Positions 35,033-42,597 of a DNA stretch of 64,000 nucleotides are shown piece by piece. Numbering within the stretch: position 1 is the stretch's first letter; the number at the start of each line of letters is the position of its first letter. Origin of the DNA: JAAYLC01 sp964636665 (lineage in GTDB: Bacteria; Bacteroidota; Bacteroidia; Flavobacteriales; Flavobacteriaceae); contig CAZWVT010000006.1 of the NCBI GenBank assembly GCA_964636665.1, positions 1-64,000 of the forward strand. The letters are read 5' to 3'. The notes under the pieces are model-generated. The model did no database searches. It worked only from the letters and a program-made list of their open reading frames with translations, and had not been told where the DNA came from. A program made the translations under genes and the position numbers.

Positions 35033-35605
35033 TTATTGACCGACTACTACTTTGGGATATCGAATAATCTTATCGGCCAATCGATATCCGCGCTCCACAA
35101 CATCTACTACTTTTCCTTTTAATTTCTTATCAGGAGCAGGAATTTGGGTAATTGCTTCTTGAGTTTCCGCATCGAAATCATCGCCGGCTTCAACCTCAAC
35201 AGGTTCCAATCCTTTGGATTTTAAAGTATTTCGAAGTTTATCATTAATAAGTTTCACACCGGTATAACGACTGTCATCTTCATCTTTTTGCAATTCTTTT
35301 AAAGCACGTTCAAAATCATCCAATACCGGCAACAATGCTGTCATAATATCCTCTCCTGCTGTTTTGAATAATTCTATCCGCTCCTTTGTTGTACGTTTTT
35401 TATAATTTTCAAATTCAGCAAATAAGCGAATGTAACGATCTTTTTCTTGTTCTATTTTTTCTAAGAGTTTTGACTTTTCGTCTTCTTTTTCTGATTTTTC
35501 TTTATCGAAAATAGATTCATCGGCTTCAATTTGCTCATCCATTAGATTATTCTCGTATTCATTCAATATTTTGTCGTCTTGTGTTGTTTTCTTCTTTTTA
35601 CTCAT
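35033..35605 (-). CDS. grpE: Nucleotide exchange factor GrpE
   Basis: The 190-residue protein has an acidic N-terminal tail, a long coiled coil (about 40-95) and the C-terminal beta domain. The family blocks FAEFENYKKRTTKERIEL, LLPVLDDFERAL and VVERGYRLADKIIRYPKVVVG are present. GrpE releases ADP from DnaK. It precedes dnaJ by 42 bp. A TACTTTTG element lies 31 bases upstream. No CIRCE-type inverted repeat was recognised. Confidence 0.95.
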   Translation of the reverse strand: MSKKKKTTQDDKILNEYENNLMDEQIEADESIFDKEKSEKEDEKSKLLEKIEQEKDRYIRLFAEFENYKKRTTKERIELFKTAGEDIMTALLPVLDDFERALKELQKDEDDSRYTGVKLINDKLRNTLKSKGLEPVEVEAGDDFDAETQEAITQIPAPDKKLKGKVVDVVERGYRLADKIIRYPKVVVGQ

Positions 35606-35636
35606 AAAGCATAATTTTTTACTTTTTTAAAGGTTA

Positions 35637-35668
35637 CAAAAGTACTGCCATTAATTGATTAATGCCAA
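35637..35668 (-). promoter_or_regulatory. Promoter of grpE-dnaJ
   Basis: On the minus strand TTG (35668-35666) is followed by a 21-base spacer and TACTTTTG (35644-35637), a perfect TAnnTTTG. The spacer is longer than the 17 seen at other genes here. Confidence 0.5.
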
Positions 35669-35707
35669 AATGACACGCATTTTAAAAATTAGCAGTCCAT
35701 TAAGAAT

Positions 35708-35734
35708 TTGTGCGTCTAAATTAAGTTAATTTTG
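35708..35734 (+). promoter_or_regulatory. Promoter of the YceI-like gene
   Basis: TTG (35708-35710), a 16-base spacer and TAATTTTG (35727-35734) fit the flavobacterial consensus and lie 31 bases before the ATG at 35766. Confidence 0.6.
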
Positions 35735-35765
35735 TGCGCTTAAAACTTAAATTTTGACTTTCACT

Positions 35766-36416
35766 ATGAAAACTGTTACTTTTAAAATTACCTTATTGGC
35801 TTTTATTACAGCCGGCTTAATTTCTTGCAACAATAAAACCACAAAATCTGAAGAAGTTTTAGAAGATGTTGCCGAAGCATCCGAAACCGCACATTCTTAT
35901 ACTGTTGATTCGGATGGGTCAGTAATTAAGTGGGAAGGCGAAAAGCCCGGAACAACTCATTACGGACACGTTAAATTATCATCAGGAACTCTTTTAACCG
36001 AAAACAATCAATTGGTTGCAGGTAATTTCACCATTGACATGACATCAATCGTCGTTGAAGATTTAGAAGGAGAATACAAAGATAATCTTGAAGCACACTT
36101 GAAAGGAACGGCAGAAGGTAAAGAAGGAGATTTCTTCGATACCAATAATTATCCTACCGGAACTTTTGAGTTAACAGCAGTTGAAGCCAATAACGTCAGA
36201 GGAAATCTTACTATTAAAGGAGAAACAAAAACCGTTGAATTTCCTGCAACAATCAACATTACCGATGACCAAATAACAATCACTACAGACAAATTTGATT
36301 TGGATCGTACGCGTTGGGGAATCAACTTTATGTCTCGTTCAATTTTCTCAAATCTCGGCGACAATTTTATCAATGACACTATGAAAATTTCATTGCATAT
36401 TGTCGCTAACAAGTAA
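35766..36416 (+). CDS. YceI-like domain lipoprotein
   Basis: The 216-residue product starts at the ATG at 35766 (MKTVTFKIT), giving a lipoprotein signal ending TAGLISC (Cys20); the in-frame TTG at 35754 is less likely. The mature protein is a lipocalin-like barrel of the YceI family. It has the SDGSVIKWEGEKPG entry, GNFTIDM, and FDTNNYPTGTFE followed by GNLTIKGETKTVEFP. YceI proteins bind isoprenoid-type lipids in the periplasm; the ligand here is unknown. It has its own promoter and terminator. Confidence 0.9.
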   Translation: MKTVTFKITLLAFITAGLISCNNKTTKSEEVLEDVAEASETAHSYTVDSDGSVIKWEGEKPGTTHYGHVKLSSGTLLTENNQLVAGNFTIDMTSIVVEDLEGEYKDNLEAHLKGTAEGKEGDFFDTNNYPTGTFELTAVEANNVRGNLTIKGETKTVEFPATINITDDQITITTDKFDLDRTRWGINFMSRSIFSNLGDNFINDTMKISLHIVANK

Positions 36417-36448
36417 TCAATTCAAGTTTTGATTTGTTCATAAAACAG

Positions 36449-36475
36449 AAGAGGTTGTTACAAAAACAACCTCTT
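36449..36475. terminator. Terminator between the YceI-like gene and the TIGR01777 epimerase gene
   Basis: An 11-bp perfect stem (AAGAGGTTGTT pairing with AACAACCTCTT) with a 5-base loop and T/A tails on both sides lies between convergent genes. Confidence 0.9.
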
Positions 36476-36481
36476 TTTATT

Positions 36482-37390
36482 TTACAACAAATCATCCAGA
36501 GCAGGTTCCAAATTCGGGAATTGAAAATGATAGCCCATCTCTTTAACTTTATTGGCACTGACCAACTGGCTTTCCAAAGGCAGCGTTCCCATCTCTCCCA
36601 TCAACGTTTTTAGAGCAAAAGCCGGCACATTCGGCATCCATAAAGGTTTATTTAGCTTGGAGGCAATCAATTTTATCAATCTTTTTTGTTTTACCGGATT
36701 GGGAGCTACAGCATTAAAAACCCCTTCCATATTAGATTGTATCAAAAACAAATAAATTCCGGCTATATCTTCAATGTGAATCCAAGATTGCCACTGTTCT
36801 CCCGACCCAAGTGGTGAACCAATCCCTATACGAACAGGCTTTATAAGCGTGGGAAGTAATCCGTTTTTTTTCGCTAAGACCAAACCGGTTCTCACTTTGG
36901 ACACTTCCATTCCCAAGGATTTAAATTTTCTGGCGTTTTCTTCCCACTGCTCGACAACTTCGGTTATAAAATTCGAATCGCGGCTTTGTTCATCTTCGGT
37001 GTAGAGTTTTGTTGGAGAACTGGGATAAATACTAATTCCGCTGGCACTGATAAAATGTCCAACAGTATGATTGATTTTTTGAAGTTGGTCATACATTACT
37101 TCCATTGGAATAATACGACTATTTAAGATGGTTTTTCTATAAGATTTTGTCCATCTTTTTGAAATTGGCGCTCCTGCCAAATGAACAATTGTTGTAACTC
37201 CATTAAATGCTTCCTCATTTAAAGTTCTGCTATCTAAATCCCACAAAAAACCTTTGGCATTTTTTAGTTGATTCAGCTTATAAGGATTCCTCGTGAAGTA
37301 ATGAACTTCAATCCCCTTTTCATTACATAATTCAACTAATTTTTGTCCGATTAATCCGGTTGCCCCGGTTATCAATACCTTCTTTTTCAT
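36482..37390 (-). CDS. TIGR01777-family NAD(P)-dependent epimerase
   Basis: The 302-residue protein is a short-chain dehydrogenase-type Rossmann protein with GATGLIGQKL at the N-terminus. VHLAGAPIS and SASGISIYP follow, with the tyrosine later in the family pattern. The C-terminal NVPAFALKTLMGEM region is the DUF1731 extension typical of TIGR01777 (YfcH/SDR39U1). The substrate of the family is not known. It lies 75 bp downstream of mnmD. Confidence 0.9.
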   Translation of the reverse strand: MKKKVLITGATGLIGQKLVELCNEKGIEVHYFTRNPYKLNQLKNAKGFLWDLDSRTLNEEAFNGVTTIVHLAGAPISKRWTKSYRKTILNSRIIPMEVMYDQLQKINHTVGHFISASGISIYPSSPTKLYTEDEQSRDSNFITEVVEQWEENARKFKSLGMEVSKVRTGLVLAKKNGLLPTLIKPVRIGIGSPLGSGEQWQSWIHIEDIAGIYLFLIQSNMEGVFNAVAPNPVKQKRLIKLIASKLNKPLWMPNVPAFALKTLMGEMGTLPLESQLVSANKVKEMGYHFQFPNLEPALDDLL

Positions 37391-37465
37391 ACTGTGTAAT
37401 GTAGGAATTTTTATTAAATTAAATGCTTACATTAACTGAACATTAAGATGTAATATCCAATGTGT

Positions 37466-38137
37466 CTAAAATGGTTTTAAGGCGCGAATCATCTCTTTTT
37501 TGCCTGGAGGTCCTTTTAATTTTTCTACCTTAAAATTCACATTTTGCAAATTCCTTCGGGTTTGTCCGTTGGAAGCATAAGTTATAAGCGCACCGCCGGA
37601 TTTCAGCGCTTCATACATGTTTTTAAAGATTTCCACTGTCCATAATTCCGGTTGAACTCGAATTCCGAAAACATCAAAATAAATTAAATCGAATTCATCT
37701 AAAAAATCGACATTTTCAAAAAGAGCTTGTTTTTTTGTCAATGAAAAACAGTCAGAAAAACTTATAATTTTATTCCAGGGAGTCTTATGAAATTGCAAAA
37801 AAACATTTTGAGGAATTGCTAACTCAGTATGGAAATTCAACAGTTTTACTTCTTCCAACAACAACGGATATGCATCTACAGAAGTGTAATGCAATTTGAT
37901 TTTTTTAGTTTCTGATTCTAAGTAACTCAACAAACAATTTAATCCACTGCCAAAACCCATTTCAAGCAAATTAATCGCCGAAGGATTTTCTTGAAGTTTA
38001 TAATGCAATCCTTCTTTAATATAAACATGGAGCGCTTCTTGAATCGCTCCATGTTTAGAATGGTATTGTTCATTCCATTCAGGAATGTGAAAAGTATGAG
38101 AACCGTCGCCGGTGATTCGCAATTCTCTTTTAAACAA
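37466..38137 (-). CDS. mnmD: tRNA 5-methylaminomethyl-2-thiouridine methyltransferase MnmD
   Basis: The 223-residue protein has a Rossmann methyltransferase core with LLEMGFGSGLNCLLSYLE as the SAM-binding motif. DLIYFDVFGIRVQPELWT and SGGALITYASNGQTRRNL follow. It is the stand-alone MnmC2-type (MnmD) half of the enterobacterial MnmC, performing the final methylation of the wobble uridine in tRNAs for Glu, Lys and Gln. The oxidase half is absent here, as in most non-proteobacteria. It starts 11 bp after the DUF4920 gene. Confidence 0.88.
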   Translation of the reverse strand: MFKRELRITGDGSHTFHIPEWNEQYHSKHGAIQEALHVYIKEGLHYKLQENPSAINLLEMGFGSGLNCLLSYLESETKKIKLHYTSVDAYPLLLEEVKLLNFHTELAIPQNVFLQFHKTPWNKIISFSDCFSLTKKQALFENVDFLDEFDLIYFDVFGIRVQPELWTVEIFKNMYEALKSGGALITYASNGQTRRNLQNVNFKVEKLKGPPGKKEMIRALKPF

Positions 38138-38148
38138 ACTAATTTGTT

Positions 38149-38679
38149 TTAATTTTCAGGCATCAAAACTCCGTGAGCTTTGAAAACATAACTTAATTTT
38201 GGTTCAGTAATCTCAGCTATTTCCTCTTCAGTTGCACCTCCATCTTCCAAATAGTGTTTTTGAGCATCTACGCTGATTTCTTCTAAATAAGCCTGACCTT
38301 CTGCCACCACTGTTTTTCCTTCAATGTCTTTGGGCATAAAAAAACCGTAGTCTTTAAAACGCACCATGACCTCTTCTTCTTTATTTCCGATTTTCATCCA
38401 ACATCCTTTCTTTTTGCATACTTCTCGTACCTCTGCAGCAAATTTTATATTTAAAGTATCTCCTTCATTTAATGTTCTGAATCGTTCTTTTAATTCGCTC
38501 TCTGAGATAGCATCATCTTCAGTTATGGTTTCTCCAAAAGATTCGTAATTAACTTCATTTTTTTGTTCCTCCATGGTAAGTTCCTGAACTTCGTCCATGG
38601 CTTTTTCTGATGGTTTTACTGTGTCTTTGCATGCTACCAAAACGCCGAAACACAATAAGGGAAAGATAAATTTTTTCAT
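38149..38679 (-). CDS. DUF4920 lipoprotein
   Basis: The 176-residue protein has a lipoprotein signal ending FGVLVAC (Cys17) and a mature part of the DUF4920 type. Recognisable blocks are FAAEVREVCKKKGCWMKI, VRFKDYGFFMPKDIEGK and YVFKAHGVLMP. The VCKKKGCWM pair of cysteines is characteristic of the family and could form a disulfide or metal site. The function is unknown. It is the first gene of a run with mnmD and the TIGR01777 epimerase. Confidence 0.85.
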   Translation of the reverse strand: MKKFIFPLLCFGVLVACKDTVKPSEKAMDEVQELTMEEQKNEVNYESFGETITEDDAISESELKERFRTLNEGDTLNIKFAAEVREVCKKKGCWMKIGNKEEEVMVRFKDYGFFMPKDIEGKTVVAEGQAYLEEISVDAQKHYLEDGGATEEEIAEITEPKLSYVFKAHGVLMPEN

Positions 38680-38740
38680 AACGAAATATTCTATAATTTG
38701 TTGATTATTATTAGGCGTACAATTTTACGCAATTTTCTGG

Positions 38741-38770
38741 TTCTGTATCGTACAAATATTACTATTTTTG
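38741..38770 (+). promoter_or_regulatory. Promoter of ilvE
   Basis: TTCTG (38741-38745, one mismatch to TTTTG), a 17-base spacer and TATTTTTG (38763-38770) lie 18 bases before the ATG. Confidence 0.65.
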
Positions 38771-38788
38771 CACCATAAATAAAATTTC

Positions 38789-39859
38789 ATGGATTTTTCT
38801 ACTTCTAATACGATTAATGTCCAACCTATCGAGGAATCACGCATTAAGAATGTTGATTTAAGTAATATAAAATTTGGAAGTATTTTTTCCGATTATATGT
38901 TTGAATGTGATTACATTGATGGTAAATGGAAAAATGCAACCATTCGTCCCTACGGATCTATCTCCTTAGCTCCTTCGGCCAAAGTTTTCCATTACGGACA
39001 GGCAGTTTTTGAAGGAATGAAAGCATATAAAGACGAGCATGGCAAATTATGGCTTTTTCGTCCGGAACAAAATTTTGAGCGCATTAACAAATCTGCAAAA
39101 CGATTGGCGATTCCGGAATTTCCAAAAGATATATTCTTTGATGCGTTAACCCGATTGGTCAAATTAGACCATCACTGGATTCCAAAAGGCTATGGCAACT
39201 CACTTTATATTCGTCCTTTTGTTATTGCAACCGAATCAAACGTGGGTGCCTCGCCTTCGAACACCTATAAATTTATGATTATCACTTCGCCTGCACAATC
39301 TTATTACACGGGCGATGTCAAAGTAGAAATTGCCGAACATTTTAGTCGTTCTGCCAATGGCGGAGTGGGTGCAGCAAAAGCGGCAGGAAATTATGCAGCC
39401 CAGTTTTATCCGACAAATTTGGCGCGAGAAAAAGGATTCCAACAAGTAATATGGACAGATGCAAGTTCTCACGAATATTTGGAAGAAGCCGGAACGATGA
39501 ACGTTTTCTTTAGAGTAAACGATTCGTTGCTTACTGCTCCAATCAGCGACAGAATTCTTGACGGCGTTACCAGAAAAAGTTTAATCCAACTTGCAAGATT
39601 AGATGGAATCAATGTAGAAGAAAGACGGGTTCGCGTTTCTGAGATTGTCGAAGCTGCCCAAAATGGCACGCTTAAAGAAATTTTTGGTGCAGGTACCGCT
39701 GCGGTTATTAGCCCGATTAGTGCGTTTAGCTATCAAGAACAAGTTTATGATTTAACTCCTCAAGAGAATAGTTACGCCACACTTTTTAAGAAAAGACTTT
39801 TAGATATTCAATTTAATCGAGCGGAAGATCCTTTCAATTGGAGATATGAAGTGAAATAA
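38789..39859 (+). CDS. ilvE: Branched-chain amino acid aminotransferase
   Basis: The 356-residue fold-type IV PLP enzyme shows FHYGQAVFEGMKAYKDEHGKL (shown in part), SLYIRPFVIATE, and GVGAAKAAGNYAAQF with the PLP lysine. EYLEEAGTMNVFF and GTAAVISPI follow. It interconverts leucine, isoleucine and valine with their 2-keto acids, at the last step of synthesis or the first of breakdown. The start is supported by a promoter 18 bp upstream. A long hairpin follows the stop. Confidence 0.95.
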   Translation: MDFSTSNTINVQPIEESRIKNVDLSNIKFGSIFSDYMFECDYIDGKWKNATIRPYGSISLAPSAKVFHYGQAVFEGMKAYKDEHGKLWLFRPEQNFERINKSAKRLAIPEFPKDIFFDALTRLVKLDHHWIPKGYGNSLYIRPFVIATESNVGASPSNTYKFMIITSPAQSYYTGDVKVEIAEHFSRSANGGVGAAKAAGNYAAQFYPTNLAREKGFQQVIWTDASSHEYLEEAGTMNVFFRVNDSLLTAPISDRILDGVTRKSLIQLARLDGINVEERRVRVSEIVEAAQNGTLKEIFGAGTAAVISPISAFSYQEQVYDLTPQENSYATLFKKRLLDIQFNRAEDPFNWRYEVK

Positions 39860-39863
39860 ACTA

Positions 39864-39917
39864 AAAATACTTTAAATAGAACTATTTGAAAATTTAGTTA
39901 CTATTTAAGAGTATTTT
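39864..39917 (+). terminator. Terminator-like hairpin after ilvE
   Basis: AAAATACTTTAAATAG (39864-39879) pairs with CTATTTAAGAGTATTTT (39901-39917), with one bulged base and a 21-base loop. TATAATTTT follows. Confidence 0.6.
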
Positions 39918-39937
39918 ATAATTTTAAGGTTTGAAAT

Positions 39938-40126
39938 ATGATATCAACCGGTCAATTGATTTTTGCCGTTTTATTTTTTGTCGTCTTCGTCATCGTTCTT
40001 GTCATTATGTATCGCAAAGACAAAAAACTTCATCAAATCTATTATAAAAATAATTTCTGGGTCTTAATTATATTTATACTTTTTGTTCTTTTATTAGCAG
40101 GAATGAAAGTCTTCTTAAAAGACTGA
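39938..40126 (+). CDS. Small two-helix membrane protein, function unknown
   Basis: The 62-residue protein has two hydrophobic helices (about 5-25 and 42-58) separated by a basic loop (YRKDKKLHQIYYKNN). The pattern is strongly that of a real small membrane protein, and I recall similar proteins near ilvE in flavobacteria. It follows an ilvE hairpin and is convergent with the phosphatidyltransferase gene. No function is assigned. Confidence 0.6.
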   Translation: MISTGQLIFAVLFFVVFVIVLVIMYRKDKKLHQIYYKNNFWVLIIFILFVLLLAGMKVFLKD

Positions 40127-40153
40127 TTTTTCTTTATTTATCAGACAAAATCT

Positions 40154-40906
40154 TCAAACAGACTGAATGCTTTTAGCAGTCGCTAACGACATCACTATAT
40201 AAAGTAAAAGAATCAAAGGAATTGCCCAGAATTTTAAGGTGATTATCATTATTAAAGAAAGTATTAGAAAACCGTATCGCATTGCATTTTGTTTAAAATC
40301 CCAAGTTTTAAACTTTAATGCGAAAAGTGGCACTTCCGCATTCATTAATACAGAGCTTAAAAAAGTAAGTATGACAAGTACCCAAGGATTTAAAATCAGT
40401 GTTACTGCCCATTCTGAATATTGATATTCCAAGATTAAAGGAAGACTCAACACCAACAATGCAGCTGCCGGCGTCGGCAATCCGATAAATCCATCAGTTT
40501 GACGTTCATCCACATTAAATTTTGCCAATCTGTATGCAGCTGCGATCACAATTATCAATCCGATAAATGGAAGATACAACTCATACGAGAAGTTCCACCC
40601 ATCTGTAAAACTCAATAAATTACCGGCAGAGGTTTTAGCGGTTATAGCCATATCTAAAAGTTGCATCATAATGAGTGCCGGAGCCAATCCGCTTGTGATG
40701 ACATCTGCTAAGGAATCCAATTGTACACCCACCGGACTTTGCACATTAAGCATGCGAGCGGCTAATCCGTCAAAAAAATCAAAGAATATTCCCAAGATTA
40801 TAAACCATGCTGCCATTACCAAGTTGCCGGTTACTGCAAAAATTACCGCTACAGCTCCGGAAAGGATATTGAGCGATGTTATCATATTGGGTATTTGCTT
40901 ACGCAT
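40154..40906 (-). CDS. pssA: CDP-alcohol phosphatidyltransferase (phosphatidylserine synthase type)
   Basis: The 250-residue membrane protein has about six to seven helices. It carries the complete CDP-alcohol phosphatidyltransferase signature D-x2-DG-x2-AR-x8-G-x3-D-x3-D, read as DFFDGLAARM followed by GVQLDSLADV, which binds the metal and CDP headgroup. Flavobacterial proteins of this length and start (IPNMITSLNILSG) are usually CDP-diacylglycerol-serine O-phosphatidyltransferase, first step to phosphatidylethanolamine. A different alcohol acceptor cannot be excluded. Confidence 0.87.
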   Translation of the reverse strand: MRKQIPNMITSLNILSGAVAVIFAVTGNLVMAAWFIILGIFFDFFDGLAARMLNVQSPVGVQLDSLADVITSGLAPALIMMQLLDMAITAKTSAGNLLSFTDGWNFSYELYLPFIGLIIVIAAAYRLAKFNVDERQTDGFIGLPTPAAALLVLSLPLILEYQYSEWAVTLILNPWVLVILTFLSSVLMNAEVPLFALKFKTWDFKQNAMRYGFLILSLIMIITLKFWAIPLILLLYIVMSLATAKSIQSV

Positions 40907-41034
40907 AGTAAAGGTGAATTAATCGGTAAAATTAAAAAAGTTTTCGCATTATTGAAGGGTTACACAATAGTAAGTAGAATTTAAAGTTTATTATTCTATA
41001 AAATAATATGATATTTGCTCAATAATTTATTTCC

Positions 41035-42105
41035 TTGAAACAAGCATTCTTTCTATTCCTAATGTGTTTTTCTCTTGTGGCTCAGGCACAGACCGCAAGA
41101 AAGTACTCAAACGAATTTTTAAATATCGGGGTTGATGCTGCTGCCTTTGGAATGGGAAATTCCATTGTTGCTTCTACTTCCGATGTCAATTCCGGTTATT
41201 GGAATCCGGCGGGATTATTGAATATAAAAAATCAGGAAATTGCATTGATGCACGCTTCGTATTTTGCCAATATCGCCAATTATGACTATGCCGCTTTCGC
41301 AATGCCGTTGGATGAAGAAAGTGCAATTGGAATTTCTGTAATCCGATTCGGAGTGGATGATATTCTTAACACAACCAAGCTTTTAGATGAAAACGGTCAA
41401 CCTAATTATTCCAATATTTCTACTTTTTCTGCGGCGGATTATGCGGTTACTTTTTCTTATGCGAGAGCCTTGCCGATTGAAGGCTTAAATTTTGGTGTTA
41501 ATGCTAAAGTTATTCACAGAATCATCGGAGATTTTGCCTCTTCCTGGGGATTTGGTTTTGATGCTGGATTGCAATACCAGAAAAATCAATGGAGGTTTGG
41601 AGCAATGGCACGAGACATTACCACAACATTTAATACTTGGAGTATAAATAAGGAAAAATTTGCAGATATTCAAGGAGCTGTGGACGGTGAAAATCAAGAA
41701 ATGCCGGAAACCACAGAATTGACACTTCCAAAACTGCAGTTGGGAGCAGCTCGGAAATTTAATTTTAATGAAGATTTTTCATTGCTCTCAGAAGTAAATT
41801 TGAACTTTCGTTTTGCACAAACCAATGATTTAATTTCGACTTCTTTTATGAGTATGACGCCTTCGGCAGGATTCCAATTTGATTACATCAATTTAATTTA
41901 TGTCCGCACCGGAGTGGGCAATTTCCAAAATATTCTTGAATTGGACGGGAATGAAAAAATTGGATTTCAGCCCAATATCGGAATCGGTTTTCAATACAAA
42001 GGTATTCAAGTAGATTATGCCTTAACAGATATCGGAGATCAAAGTGCAGCTTTATATTCCAATATATTTTCTTTAAAAATTGATTTGAGTATCTTTAAAA
42101 AGTAA
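41035..42105 (+). CDS. PorV/PorQ-family outer-membrane barrel protein
   Basis: The 356-residue protein has a signal peptide (MKQAFFLFLMCFSLVAQAQ) and an FadL-like barrel. The family block AAFGMGNSIVASTSDVNSGYWNPAGL (shown in part; about 36-60) is the hallmark of PorV/PorQ proteins, associated with type IX secretion. PorV shuttles substrates from the translocon to the attachment complex; this member may be the PorV paralogue found alone on many flavobacterial chromosomes. The start codon is TTG at 41035: an in-frame TAA lies 9 bases upstream, and the next ATG would destroy the signal peptide. Confidence 0.85.
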   Translation: MKQAFFLFLMCFSLVAQAQTARKYSNEFLNIGVDAAAFGMGNSIVASTSDVNSGYWNPAGLLNIKNQEIALMHASYFANIANYDYAAFAMPLDEESAIGISVIRFGVDDILNTTKLLDENGQPNYSNISTFSAADYAVTFSYARALPIEGLNFGVNAKVIHRIIGDFASSWGFGFDAGLQYQKNQWRFGAMARDITTTFNTWSINKEKFADIQGAVDGENQEMPETTELTLPKLQLGAARKFNFNEDFSLLSEVNLNFRFAQTNDLISTSFMSMTPSAGFQFDYINLIYVRTGVGNFQNILELDGNEKIGFQPNIGIGFQYKGIQVDYALTDIGDQSAALYSNIFSLKIDLSIFKK

Positions 42106-42146
42106 ACTCCAGTTTATTTACTTCTTAATTTTTCGAGCGGGTTTTC

Positions 42147-42596
42147 TTATTCTATTTTCTCGCAGAATATTCCCCAAATCATGATTCCTTCAAGCGCTGT
42201 ATTTACTTTGACGGTTTCTTTGTCAACCACTTCAAAATCACCCGTAGTGGAATAAGTTTTATCAAAAACAGAGGCTATCGCAAAATTGGGATTGGTAAAT
42301 TTGAGCATATTCCAATTTCCTTCTACTGTATATTTTCCCTTTTCCGAAATTTTTATGGGTGGCTGTTCATCATCAGGTTGTGGAATGCTTTCAAGTTGCA
42401 AATGAAAAGTACCGTTCCGGAAAAAAGCCAAATCGATTACAGCTACACCATTTCCCAAGCTATGATATTTCAATACTTCCTTTTTGCCAAGGACTATTTC
42501 TTCAGAAGTAGTTGTTGTGGTTTCGGCACTTTTTTTACCTGCTCCGCAACTACTAATCAAGAGTGCTAAAGTAAATATCAATATGATTTTTTTCAT
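42147..42596 (-). CDS. Hypothetical lipoprotein
   Basis: The 149-residue protein has a lipoprotein signal ending LLISSC (Cys17) and a Thr-rich linker. A small beta domain follows, including SLGNGVAVIDLAFFRNGTF, GKYTVEGNWNMLKF and a terminal IMIWGIFCEKIE. The 'G-x-Y-x-x-x-G-N-W' strand pair looks like a lipocalin-type or META-type test of size and charge, but I do not recognise a family. It starts 1 bp after the ettA stop, so it is the last gene of the CAL67264-DinB-ettA unit. Confidence 0.6.
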   Translation of the reverse strand: MKKIILIFTLALLISSCGAGKKSAETTTTTSEEIVLGKKEVLKYHSLGNGVAVIDLAFFRNGTFHLQLESIPQPDDEQPPIKISEKGKYTVEGNWNMLKFTNPNFAIASVFDKTYSTTGDFEVVDKETVKVNTALEGIMIWGIFCEKIE

Positions 42597-42597
42597 C

